This document shows, one piece after another, positions 16,460 through 24,255 of a stretch of DNA of 64,000 bases. The DNA lies in assembly GCA_946553045.1 (NCBI GenBank), contig CAMNRO010000011.1:1-64000 (forward strand), given 5' to 3'. The notes below the pieces were generated by a model. That model did no database searches. It had not been told where the DNA came from and saw only the letters and a list, made by a program, of their open reading frames with translations. Origin of the DNA: an uncultured Porphyromonadaceae bacterium (lineage in GTDB: Bacteria; Bacteroidota; Bacteroidia; Bacteroidales; Muribaculaceae). The translations under genes and the position numbers were made by a program. The stretch's first letter is position 1, and the number at the start of each line of letters is the position of its first letter.

Positions 16460-17188
16460 ATGATGACGAATATGAATGATTCAGAAATTCTTGATAATTA
16501 TCTACAGCCGCTCCCTGTGAGTTTCAGAGTAATTGGGATTGGTCCAGAGACAACTGATATAATCGAGAAAGTAAAATCGTTTGATTATGACTGTGTTGGC
16601 AGCTTGGTCGTCAATGGCTCCGCCGATTGTGTCCCCACTGATGAAGATAAAATGGCAATTATTATAGCCAAAGATAATGTAGAGGCTGCTAATGAAATTG
16701 CCAAAACATATCATGATGCAGGCGTACTTACGATTGGGCTGGTTCCTAATGCAGACTATTCTTGCTACGATAGCGTTGCAACAGAAGCAAGCCCGGCGGA
16801 TTTCCCGGAAATAATAAGAAACCTGCTTCAGCCGGTTGTCTCAGCAGGCTATATCTTCTATGACTTTAATGACCTTTGTACGATTCTCAAGGACTCCCGT
16901 TCATTCCGAACTCAAACTACCAACGGGAGAAGCGTTGAAGAGGCTGTCGCGAATATGCGGAAGGAACTGGAGAATGTATCCCTTCAACATATTGAATCCC
17001 TTTCTGCACATATCTACTTCAACCGCAGAAGACAGGATAGTATAAAGGTGAAAGATATGGCCCATCTTTCCAACTTGATTTCCAGTTTGCCGGAGTCAAT
17101 CAACGTAATTTGGTCAGTGAATTTTGACGACATATTGCCGGAAGATCTAATCAAATTTACAATCACCTTGTCCGGAAAGGAACTATGA
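16460..17188 (+). CDS. FtsZ-like protein lacking the tubulin signature
   Basis: This 242-residue protein aligns by eye with FtsZ along its length. The opening FRVIGIGPETTDII matches IKVIGVGGGG. A core strand, MAIIIAKDNVEAANEIA then GVLTIGLV, matches the FtsZ segment that normally contains GGGTGTG. FYDFNDLCTILKDS matches the NVDFADV T7 loop. The C-terminal domain (INVIWSVNFDDILPEDLIKF then TITLSG) matches the second FtsZ domain. The glycine-rich GTP-binding signature and the usual 90 residues around it are missing, while the T7-loop acids are kept. It is therefore unlikely to hydrolyse GTP alone. It could bind FtsZ as a division inhibitor. The start may be Met5 (16472). Confidence 0.65.
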   Translation: MMTNMNDSEILDNYLQPLPVSFRVIGIGPETTDIIEKVKSFDYDCVGSLVVNGSADCVPTDEDKMAIIIAKDNVEAANEIAKTYHDAGVLTIGLVPNADYSCYDSVATEASPADFPEIIRNLLQPVVSAGYIFYDFNDLCTILKDSRSFRTQTTNGRSVEEAVANMRKELENVSLQHIESLSAHIYFNRRRQDSIKVKDMAHLSNLISSLPESINVIWSVNFDDILPEDLIKFTITLSGKEL

Positions 17189-17373
17189 AAAGCTAATTAT
17201 CCAAATTGTATCTCCGACTAATGAAGTATGCCGCTTTCATGGGCGTTATTTGAGGGATTGCATCTTTGGGTCTCCACACTCCGGACTCATTAAAGCCGGT
17301 ATCGGTGTGATTATATCACTTCATACACAAACAGAGACGGACTCATTGATATAAGCCCAATCCGGCAAGTAGC

Positions 17374-17401
17374 CCTGGCAAATCATCTTCAATTTGCCAG
17401 G
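17374..17401. terminator. Bidirectional terminator hairpin
   Basis: CCTGGCAAAT and ATTTGCCAGG form a perfect 10-bp stem with an 8-base loop. It lies between the convergent FtsZ-like gene and the DUF262 gene and probably ends both transcripts. Confidence 0.65.
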
Positions 17402-17426
17402 ACTATTGATTCAAAAAGTCGTTTTT

Positions 17427-19967
17427 TTAGTTTTGCCTTTTACCTGCACTTATCTCATTGTCATTCTCTACATTAAAAAGACAAGAAAAAACAGATTCAC
17501 CATCTTCTGCCGTGATATTATAATGATTTACAATATCCGCTAACATCTCCCTGTCATGATTAATAAAGGGCTTTTCAAGGTCTTTATAGAAAGATAAGAA
17601 GAATTGAATTCTATCTACAGCATCAAATCCGTCCTTGTTTTTCTTTATAGGCAACATGAAGACGGGGCTATCAACATGCATGGGTCGGATACGGTATTCA
17701 TTGTCGTTTGATTCAAGCCGTAAATTTAACTTGGATAATTCAAGCCTGTTCTCGTAATTTTCGAGATTGAACAGCCCTGTAAATTCGGAATCATTGAAAA
17801 TTCTGTTTAAGAACACATTCCATCGTTTGCTGTTTCCTGCCGTTCTGTTGTATGCGACTATGGCATATTTGCAACCTTCATATTTGTAAACTTTACGTTC
17901 TTCACCCCGTTGAATCCCACGATACTTAGCTGCATAGTATCTCCATGGGAAACTTTCTTGTCCCTCCACAGAACATTCTTCAATAAACTGCTTTATAATT
18001 TCATTAAGGATGGTGTCGGCATCACCTTTTTCTGGAACCTGATCAAGCAGTTTGAAAAGATAAGGGAAAACCGAAGAGTTACCGCTTTTGAACACTCTTT
18101 CTCTCCAATATCCTTTCTTATCTGAGGCGTAAAGCGCAAGGCCGTTTTCTACACGTGCATAATCGCCTATGGCCATCAATGCCCTGTGCCTTAGGAGCCA
18201 ATATGATGAATCATCTCTATCCTTGAAATAATTTAAGAACTTTGAGAAATATTCTTTTTTTATGACAGACCCATCGGTGTCTTTTTCTTCGGCACTAAAG
18301 AAAGCAGATAAATCTCCCCATATCGCGTCATGATTTTCAATGCTATACAATAGCTTTACATGTTCCGGATCTGTGCTATCTGCATGAATCCACCGAAGTT
18401 TATCCTGCTCCTGCTGTTTCTGACCCTTATTAAAATCTGCCACCTCGATACCTATATCGCCTGTACGAATGATTTTATCAACTCTTTTTAGCTGAGCTGA
18501 CAAATTTTCATTTCTGGTATCACTATTCGCAATAAGATTTCTGACGATTCTAAGACGTTCTCTGAACTCGTCCTCTTTTATATCTACGTTGGCATACTCA
18601 ATAAATGCTTCGATAATCAAAGTAAGGCCCGCGTTGATAGCCCTGTTAGATGCAAAGGCACTCAAAAGATCACAACCGAATGAAGCGGAAGCACCAAATA
18701 ATCTTATTTTGCAAGTTGACTCCTCGCTTGTGTTTCCAACATAAATGAATCGGTTAAAGAATCCGGTAACAAGATTCATTTCGCAGGATCCATTCTTATT
18801 GCTTTCGTCATAGATCTTGTTAAGAAACTTACATATGCGAAGCATTCTCGATTTTTTGTCGGAAGTTAAAGCATTCTTGAACAATGTCTCAGCCAGATAG
18901 GTCAAATCCGAATTTGGGGAGTCGGAAAAAGGCATAATTTCATATACTTCTACTCCGTCGGCTTCATTAAGCTTCTTTTTTACAAATAGGTCGGCTTTAC
19001 AACCCTCGATGCTCATATATCTGCGGAAGATATGATGAAACATGTTGTCAAGTCCGTTTTGAGTATACGGGGAGGTATTGTCAGGGTCATAGATACCTAA
19101 ATCAACGTCTGTGCCATCACGCCATTTATCGCGATAGTCCCATAGTAAATTGGTCCATTTTGTGTCAATCATGACTCCGAAATCCATATCCTGACTCTTC
19201 TCTATATCCTTGAAGTAGCCCTCAAGCTCAGCTTTGAACTTCTCAAATTCAGTAAGATGCAGGCCTCTTGAATTCATCTTTATGTAGAGATCATCTGTAG
19301 CATTAAGTTTCTTCAGATATAGAAGCATGAATGTTACATTCTTAATAAGCCGGAACCAGATAGATTCTATCCTGACGGAATCATCCTTTACTGATTCGTA
19401 ATGATTTGCAATATCATTGAGCGTGCAAATCATTCCCGTTACAGTAGGATCTTGTTTATATCTTTTAGAGAACCAAGATTGTCCCTTCAGATATGTTTCA
19501 AGGTCATCGAAAGCCGTTGTCGGCATATCGATCAGTTCTTTGCAGAACCTCAAGCTACTTTGCCGGGTTTCATAACTGAATCCCCCGAGCCATTTCAACG
19601 CTTCAGCCATCAATGCCTCATTAAGATGCTTGGCTATATAGAGGTGCAATAAGAAAAGAGTGGTGAGACGTTGCTGTCCGTCAATCGGTTCAAAATATAT
19701 CTCATCAGTATCTTCGTCCCTAACCTGTCGGCCATACACAAAATCCAGAACAATTGGTTTGGAATAGTCCTTGTCAATAGCACCGAACAATGCCTCAAGG
19801 AATTGCCTGCGAAGCCGGGCTTTATCAAGTCGCCCCTGGGCATAGTCGCGCTGTATCATTGGTATCTTTATCTTGTCTACCCGGATTTTCTTATTATCCG
19901 AGCAAAACAAATCGGCCAATGAGACCTCATAGCTCTCTATCTGATTCGATTCTTCGTTATTGCTCAT
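17427..19967 (-). CDS. DUF262 (GmrS/ParB-like) protein, second gene of pair
   Basis: This 846-residue protein has an N-terminal DUF262 domain: KIPMIQRDYAQGR near 35-47 and FEPIDGQQRLTTLFLLHLYI near 92-111, the nucleotide-binding and hydrolysing DGQQR block. An MNSRGLHLTEFEKFKAE block follows near 232. No HNH motif is seen in the long C-terminal part, which is unassigned. It overlaps the upstream 638-residue DUF262-HNH gene by four bases. DUF262 proteins occur in GmrSD-type restriction and SspE-like anti-phage nucleases. It probably acts with its partner to sense or restrict foreign DNA. Confidence 0.8.
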   Translation of the reverse strand: MSNNEESNQIESYEVSLADLFCSDNKKIRVDKIKIPMIQRDYAQGRLDKARLRRQFLEALFGAIDKDYSKPIVLDFVYGRQVRDEDTDEIYFEPIDGQQRLTTLFLLHLYIAKHLNEALMAEALKWLGGFSYETRQSSLRFCKELIDMPTTAFDDLETYLKGQSWFSKRYKQDPTVTGMICTLNDIANHYESVKDDSVRIESIWFRLIKNVTFMLLYLKKLNATDDLYIKMNSRGLHLTEFEKFKAELEGYFKDIEKSQDMDFGVMIDTKWTNLLWDYRDKWRDGTDVDLGIYDPDNTSPYTQNGLDNMFHHIFRRYMSIEGCKADLFVKKKLNEADGVEVYEIMPFSDSPNSDLTYLAETLFKNALTSDKKSRMLRICKFLNKIYDESNKNGSCEMNLVTGFFNRFIYVGNTSEESTCKIRLFGASASFGCDLLSAFASNRAINAGLTLIIEAFIEYANVDIKEDEFRERLRIVRNLIANSDTRNENLSAQLKRVDKIIRTGDIGIEVADFNKGQKQQEQDKLRWIHADSTDPEHVKLLYSIENHDAIWGDLSAFFSAEEKDTDGSVIKKEYFSKFLNYFKDRDDSSYWLLRHRALMAIGDYARVENGLALYASDKKGYWRERVFKSGNSSVFPYLFKLLDQVPEKGDADTILNEIIKQFIEECSVEGQESFPWRYYAAKYRGIQRGEERKVYKYEGCKYAIVAYNRTAGNSKRWNVFLNRIFNDSEFTGLFNLENYENRLELSKLNLRLESNDNEYRIRPMHVDSPVFMLPIKKNKDGFDAVDRIQFFLSFYKDLEKPFINHDREMLADIVNHYNITAEDGESVFSCLFNVENDNEISAGKRQN

Positions 19968-21880
19968 TTTGACGATGCTTTTGTGGGTAATTTTTTGTCT
20001 TCCAGATACTCCTTTAGAATTTCCTTTATTTGCTTAAGATACGAATTCCTGTCATTGTCGCTCCAGAAATACAACTGCTCGATGTCGCTCCCTGCAAACG
20101 ATTTTGAAAATACCCTTTGAGTAAATGGCGGAATATATCTATCCGACATTTCATCGAGAATAATATATCGCTTTACGTCAAAGCTTGAATTGTTGAGTAC
20201 AGCATTATCGTCTTTAGTAAGAAGTGCCATATTGGCTAAACCGTCGCGATATATTTGTTCACTATGTTCATCAAATGGGGGAACAACGATTTTTGAGAAA
20301 TCAACCATTATAGGTTGAATGTTGCCGAGCTCTTTTGCGTTTGAAGCAGCCTCCATCCGGCGTCTTAATTCAGCGACAGAATCCAAGATTGACCGGAATC
20401 GTTTTTCTATGCTATTCTTTGCATTGTCATCTTGAGCTAAATCCTTACGTTTGAGATACTCATTCTTGCAGAATGATTCGAATCTGTCCAAAGACTTAAG
20501 GTGTAATTCAAGCCATTTACGCTTCCCTTCTTTTTTGATTTGTTCAGATTTTTGCGCATGGATGTGTTCAAGGCTCCACCCACCGCGGTTGCGCTCAGAA
20601 TCTTTATGAAGGTGGAAGGGGTACCTAAGTGTATTGTCCTTTAATTGGAGTGTTGAAAGGACATTGGTTAGCGTCAGCAGCCGTTTTATCATTTCATAAT
20701 CCTCGCTTTCATTGTAGTCCAGCGATTCGAATGTGACGCCATTCTTTACAGAGATAGACTCCTTTATCCATCCATCTAACACCATCTCAAAATCACTATC
20801 CGATTTGTCCTTGCCCTCAGTATAAATGTCAGACAAAGATTTGTATCTGATGTCAATCAGATATCCGATTTTATGGAATAGCGAATTGTCCTCATACCAA
20901 TCTCTAATTTTAAGATATTGGTCATAGATATTTTGCCATTCGGTATGACTGATTTTTCCGTGAGAATATTTTTTCTCAAAATAAGCAAAAGTATAGTATT
21001 CATTTCTATCATTATCAGGCTTATTCGCCACAATATCCAACAACAGATCGATTTTAGTCGGATATTTCTCCATATCCTCATTTGACATGAATTTCCAGAA
21101 TGAAGGAGCTGCCAATTCGCGCTCGATTCCATCCCATTGCTCCACTATTATGGATTTCTCATATGGTGTCAGTCCCACATAGTAGCGTTTTTCCGTTTCT
21201 TCATCCTCAATCTGCTCCACATTATTAGACGAACTGAGAAACAGAGCCTTGACAAGTTCTGAATTTGTCAGGGGTATTTTACCGCTATTGAGATTTGCAA
21301 ATACGGTCCATGCGTTTTCATCGCGAGTGCCTATTTCATACCAGATCACTTTTACATCTTTAGCCAGCTTGTTTGCAAGACTCTTACAGTCTTCTGCCTC
21401 ATGCGTATCAAGCCAAATTCTAATTTTTTGATAGGCATGCCACATATAAAGATAGTCGGGGAATTTACTCGCCTCCTCTCCTGATTTAGTAGCTACATCC
21501 TTGATGAAATTCTCACTTTCCTTACGCGTATCATAACAAATGCTATAGTGCTCCGTCACCAGCTCCTTCTTCAAGAAGTTAAGTGTTGCCCATTCTTCAG
21601 CCTTTTGTTGCAAAGCCTTATATATAAGCAGGAGCGTGGTCAATCTCTGCTGGCCATCAATAAGGTCGTAAACCTTATTACCTCCATTAGCCCTCTTTAT
21701 AACAGTGATAGGTTGAAGATAATATGATTGTCCATCAGGGTTATGCATTATGTCCTCTATAAGTTGCTCCACCTGACGACGTTGCCACCTATAACCTCTC
21801 TGGTAATCGGGGATATGAAACGTTCCATCCAATTTATGGATTGGCACTATTTTAAGCTTATGTATGTTGTCGTTAGCCAT
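19964..21880 (-). CDS. DUF262-DUF1524 nuclease, GmrSD-like
   Basis: This 638-residue protein has a DUF262 domain (HIPDYQRGYRWQRRQVEQL near 22-40 and YDLIDGQQRLTTLLLIYKAL near 70-90) followed by FANLNSGKIPLTNSELVK and a C-terminal DUF1524-type HNH nuclease (GGWSLEHIHAQKSEQ near 442-456). This combination is found in GmrSD type IV restriction enzymes, which use an NTPase to direct cleavage of modified DNA. It is the first gene of a coupled pair, and its -7 element TAACTTTGT lies at 22012-22004 (minus). Both motifs look intact. Confidence 0.85.
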   Translation of the reverse strand: MANDNIHKLKIVPIHKLDGTFHIPDYQRGYRWQRRQVEQLIEDIMHNPDGQSYYLQPITVIKRANGGNKVYDLIDGQQRLTTLLLIYKALQQKAEEWATLNFLKKELVTEHYSICYDTRKESENFIKDVATKSGEEASKFPDYLYMWHAYQKIRIWLDTHEAEDCKSLANKLAKDVKVIWYEIGTRDENAWTVFANLNSGKIPLTNSELVKALFLSSSNNVEQIEDEETEKRYYVGLTPYEKSIIVEQWDGIERELAAPSFWKFMSNEDMEKYPTKIDLLLDIVANKPDNDRNEYYTFAYFEKKYSHGKISHTEWQNIYDQYLKIRDWYEDNSLFHKIGYLIDIRYKSLSDIYTEGKDKSDSDFEMVLDGWIKESISVKNGVTFESLDYNESEDYEMIKRLLTLTNVLSTLQLKDNTLRYPFHLHKDSERNRGGWSLEHIHAQKSEQIKKEGKRKWLELHLKSLDRFESFCKNEYLKRKDLAQDDNAKNSIEKRFRSILDSVAELRRRMEAASNAKELGNIQPIMVDFSKIVVPPFDEHSEQIYRDGLANMALLTKDDNAVLNNSSFDVKRYIILDEMSDRYIPPFTQRVFSKSFAGSDIEQLYFWSDNDRNSYLKQIKEILKEYLEDKKLPTKASSK

Positions 21881-21906
21881 TGAACAAGTTTAGACAGGTT
21901 TGTTCA
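21881..21906 (-). promoter_or_regulatory. Hairpin at the start codon of the DUF262-HNH gene
   Basis: TGAACAA (21881-21887) and TTGTTCA (21900-21906) flank a 12-base loop directly upstream of the start codon (21880). In mRNA it would fold over the ribosome-binding region and could limit translation. It could also be a DNA operator. Confidence 0.35.
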
Positions 21907-22134
21907 TGCGCTCAAAAGAGAGTGCAATTATTTAATCGTGAATGGATACTTAGTACATGTCGGCTTTAGACGGTGCGCGATGCCGAAGGCAAAGTCAACC
22001 ACCACAAAGTTAGCAAAAAACCGCAATTCATTGCTACTAAATGCAGTAAAAACATCTCCCATAAGTTTTGAAGCCATAAATTTCATTTATCTAAACAAAA
22101 AAGTAAGTTTTTTGAGTTTTTTTTCTTGCTACGC

Positions 22135-22166
22135 AGATAGGCTGCACCAGGCCTATCTAACTTTGC
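22135..22166 (+). promoter_or_regulatory. tRNA operon promoter with palindrome
   Basis: A perfect -7 TAACTTTGC is at 22158-22166. It is preceded by the palindrome AGATAGGC-N8-GCCTATCT (22135-22158), which overlaps the first base of the -7. A palindrome placed between -33 and -7 is the position of a repressor or activator site, which is unusual for tRNA genes. Confidence 0.55.
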
Positions 22167-22209
22167 AGTGTCAACCTTCAGCACATCGACCGAAGAGAGA
22201 TAAACAAAA

Positions 22210-22283
22210 GGAAGCATGGGTGAGCGGTCGTTATCGGCTTGCCGCTTTCGTAAGAAAGAAACCAACCAATCTTTCTGCTTCCG
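22210..22283 (+). ncRNA. tRNA-Ser-like structured RNA without a T-loop
   Basis: This 74-base segment starts GGAAGCATGGGTGAGCGG, like tRNA-Ser, and ends TGCTTCC plus discriminator G. The 7-bp acceptor stem GGAAGCA/TGCTTCC is perfect. Inside, AGCGG pairs with CCGCT and AGAAAG pairs with CTTTCT around an AAACCAACCAAT loop, giving a three-way junction. The consensus T-loop (TTCGA) and a readable anticodon arm are absent. It lies between the promoter and tRNA-Tyr, so it should be transcribed. It is either a rearranged tRNA-Ser pseudogene or a tRNA mimic. Confidence 0.45.
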
Positions 22284-22291
22284 CAATACAT

Positions 22292-22373
22292 TGGGGTGTC
22301 GCATAGCGGCTATTGCAGGAGACTGTAAATCTCCCGTCTTCGGACATCGTAGGTTCGAGTCCTACCGCCCCAA
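22292..22373 (+). tRNA. tRNA-Tyr (anticodon GTA)
   Basis: The acceptor stem TGGGGTG pairs with CGCCCCA over 7 bp with one wobble. The anticodon arm is GGAGA-CTGTAAA-TCTCC (anticodon GTA), with a class II variable arm GTC-TTCG-GAC and T-arm GTAGG-TTCGAGT-CCTAC. The discriminator is A and CCA is not encoded. It is followed by tRNA-Arg after 9 bases. Confidence 0.93.
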
Positions 22374-22382
22374 CAAATATAT

Positions 22383-22456
22383 GCTTCCGTAGCTCAGTGG
22401 ATTAGAGCGTCACGCTACGAACGTGAGGGTCGCAAGTTCGAATCTTGCCGGAAGTA
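22383..22456 (+). tRNA. tRNA-Arg (anticodon ACG)
   Basis: The acceptor GCTTCCG pairs with CGGAAGT (first pair G-U). The D-arm is AGCTCAGTGGATTAGAGC, the anticodon arm TCACG-CTACGAA-CGTGA (anticodon ACG) and the T-arm GCAAG-TTCGAAT-CTTGC. CCA is not encoded. A strong terminator follows. Confidence 0.93.
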
Positions 22457-22465
22457 CTAATGGAA

Positions 22466-22516
22466 CAAAGGCTTTGACAAACTGCTCATTGGCAAGATTG
22501 TCAAAGTCTTTCTTTA
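22466..22516. terminator. Terminator after the tRNA operon
   Basis: AAGGCTTTGACAA and TTGTCAAAGTCTTT form a long stem with one wobble, followed by CTTTAT. It can end the tRNA transcript on the plus strand and, with an A/T-rich flank on the other side, the truncated WYL transcript on the minus strand. Confidence 0.7.
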
Positions 22517-22524
22517 TATACATT

Positions 22525-22932
22525 CTATAAAAGAAGTTCAAGTTTATGTTTTATTTTGGCAAGAACATCTCCAAGTTCATGAGCCGGCATAGCGGTTTCG
22601 AATTGCCTCAACTTGTCGATTGCGTCTGATATGAGGTCACACATATCTGAATCCAGCGGAAAGTTGGAGATTGAGTAATCTTCATCGGCGTATCTGTAGA
22701 ACTTGCCTTCGTAAACCTCGATTGGAGCTTCGAATCCGAGTTTATCAGACCTCATTACCTGCAAATCGGCTTGAACTGTCCTAACTGACACCCCCCGGGT
22801 TATACCTTCCATATCATACAAGGCATCCGAGCAAGCCTCGACGAGATCATCCAAAGTCCACCGCCGGTACTTGTTCCTCAGGCATCTGTCTATGGTTTTG
22901 TATCTTATAAGAGCATTTTTGTTTACTGGCAT
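22525..22932 (-). pseudogene. WYL regulator, truncated after the winged-helix region
   Basis: These 135 residues correspond to the N-terminal part of a WYL regulator like that at 5013: DRCLRNKYRRWTLDDLVEAC, VSVRTVQADLQVMRSDKLG, then YRYADEDYSISNFPL. A stop follows after about 135 residues and the WYL domain is absent; complete relatives have about 340. The break lies within 70 bases of the tRNA-Arg gene, a common recombination site, so deletion or integration is likely. A DNA-binding-only product is possible. Confidence 0.65.
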
Positions 22933-23358
22933 GGCTGCGATAATAGTCTTCTTTGTTCATGATTGAATTGTTTTTGGGTGCCATGCCGTGACAATAGGAT
23001 AAGCCATAACAAGGCACAAAAAAGTCGGAAAGCATTGTGGACTTTCCGACGGATTTATATCTTATTGTCTGTGATTGTGTCAACTCATACAGACCATATT
23101 AGTATATCGTCGGAGCAATCCACCGGGTACACTTCGATAGCCTCTATAACTGATGCGATAGAGGTTGCTGTCGAAGCTGCGATAGCTATGGCGAAATGAT
23201 GTTAACGATATGTTGGCTTGCATAGTCTGAGTTTTTATACGCTTGAAAGCGAATGCAAAGTTTCTTGTTTTTAAGAAAATAGCCAAATGACTCTTGAAAT
23301 CCGGGCGCAAAGGTAAGACACCGCTACGCAATATATTTGCGTAGCGGGTCAATTTGGA
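22933..23358. other. Intergenic stretch with one terminator, no confident gene
   Basis: Apart from the minus-strand terminator at 23024-23050, no frame here looks like a conserved protein. Short minus-strand frames between 23080 and 23215 have repetitive Arg/Tyr/Ser content and no convincing start. Confidence 0.4.
23018..23050 (-). terminator. Intrinsic terminator
   Basis: GTCGGAAAG (23024-23032) and CTTTCCGAC (23042-23050) form a 9-bp stem. On the minus strand it is followed by TTTTTTG. It probably ends the transcript of the small DUF6140-like gene at 23359-23556. Confidence 0.75.
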
Positions 23359-23583
23359 TTATTTGCTCATCACATAATCGAGATAGCCACTTGTAAGGCT
23401 TTGGGCTTTCTTCATGTCCACTCCATATTCTGCCATGAAAGCGGCAGCGATCAGATCTCGACCCTGAGGGTTGTTTAGAGGATTTGAGGTTGTAGGAGTG
23501 ACAACTTCCACAGTCATTCCTTTCTCGATGAAGACGCCATTGCAGTTGCGCTTCATCTAGGTTGTGAATTTCCAGATAGGCAT
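23359..23583 (-). pseudogene. DUF6140-like small protein with in-frame TAG
   Basis: From a promoter at 23622-23614 (minus TACCTTTGC) the first ATG is at 23583. It encodes MPIWKFTT, then a TAG, then immediately ATG at 23556 and 65 more residues (MKRNCNGVFIEKGMTVEV to SLTSGYLDYVMSK). The whole frame reads like a DUF6140 protein, a short Bacteroidetes family of unknown function beginning MxxxKVT and ending with a GIDIKKAG-type helix (here YGVDMKKAQ). The TAG interrupts the first strand. Reinitiation at the adjacent ATG, readthrough, or simple loss of function are all possible. Confidence 0.55.
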
Positions 23584-23662
23584 AATTTTTAATATTTGAT
23601 GGTTTATTGTGGCGCAAAGGTAGCGCCTTAGTTTCTCAAAAATTATGACAGGTTCGATTTTT

Positions 23663-24178
23663 TCAGCAGATGCCAACCGCTTCTTGCATGATTCGTTTTG
23701 CGCGAGCCTCTACCATTGAGTTCCAAATGCGGGAATCCTGAAGTTTTGCCATAGGGATATATTGCTGAAAGCGGGCGAAAAACTCTAGAGGTTTTTCGAT
23801 ATTCCAGTTTGTGATGACTTCACTCCAGTCTGCCTTGTCTGCAAACTTTTCAAGGAGAGTCCAGTCGTTGTAGAAACAGTCTCGATTTGAGATTGCCTTC
23901 CAATCCCAGCGGCTGGCAAACTTCTGAAGGGTGACCTCGTTGATGATGTGGTCAGCACAGTACCGAGAGAAGTCGCTCCAGTTAAGTCTGTTGGCAAACT
24001 TGTTGATACCGTCGAGGGTCCAGATGATGTTGCGGTTTTCGCTTATCTCTTCCCAGTCGAGTTTGTCAGCGTACTTGTCAAGTATGTCCATGCTGAGTGA
24101 TTCGTTGTCGGAAATTTCCTTCCAAGCCTCGGCTTCGAGGACTGAGTTCAGAAACTCATTGTTTGTGATAGGTTCCAT
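23663..24178 (-). CDS. Hypothetical protein with short tandem repeats
   Basis: This 171-residue protein is built of about four repeats of 25 residues with the pattern L-x-K-[FY]-A-[DNS]-[KR]-x-[DN]-W-x-x-[IF]-S: LDKYADKLDWEEIS, INKFANRLNWSDFS, LQKFASRWDWKAIS, LEKFADKADWSEVI. This predicts a helical repeat solenoid, probably for protein binding. There is no signal peptide. A perfect minus-strand -7, TACCTTTGC, lies at 24212-24204. Function is unknown; such proteins are frequent in Bacteroidetes accessory regions. Confidence 0.65.
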   Translation of the reverse strand: MEPITNNEFLNSVLEAEAWKEISDNESLSMDILDKYADKLDWEEISENRNIIWTLDGINKFANRLNWSDFSRYCADHIINEVTLQKFASRWDWKAISNRDCFYNDWTLLEKFADKADWSEVITNWNIEKPLEFFARFQQYIPMAKLQDSRIWNSMVEARAKRIMQEAVGIC

Positions 24179-24255
24179 ATAGTGAAGTTTTAATGTTTAC
24201 GATGCAAAGGTAGAGCTGCGATGTATCAAAGTGCGATACAGGATAGAAAATTTTA

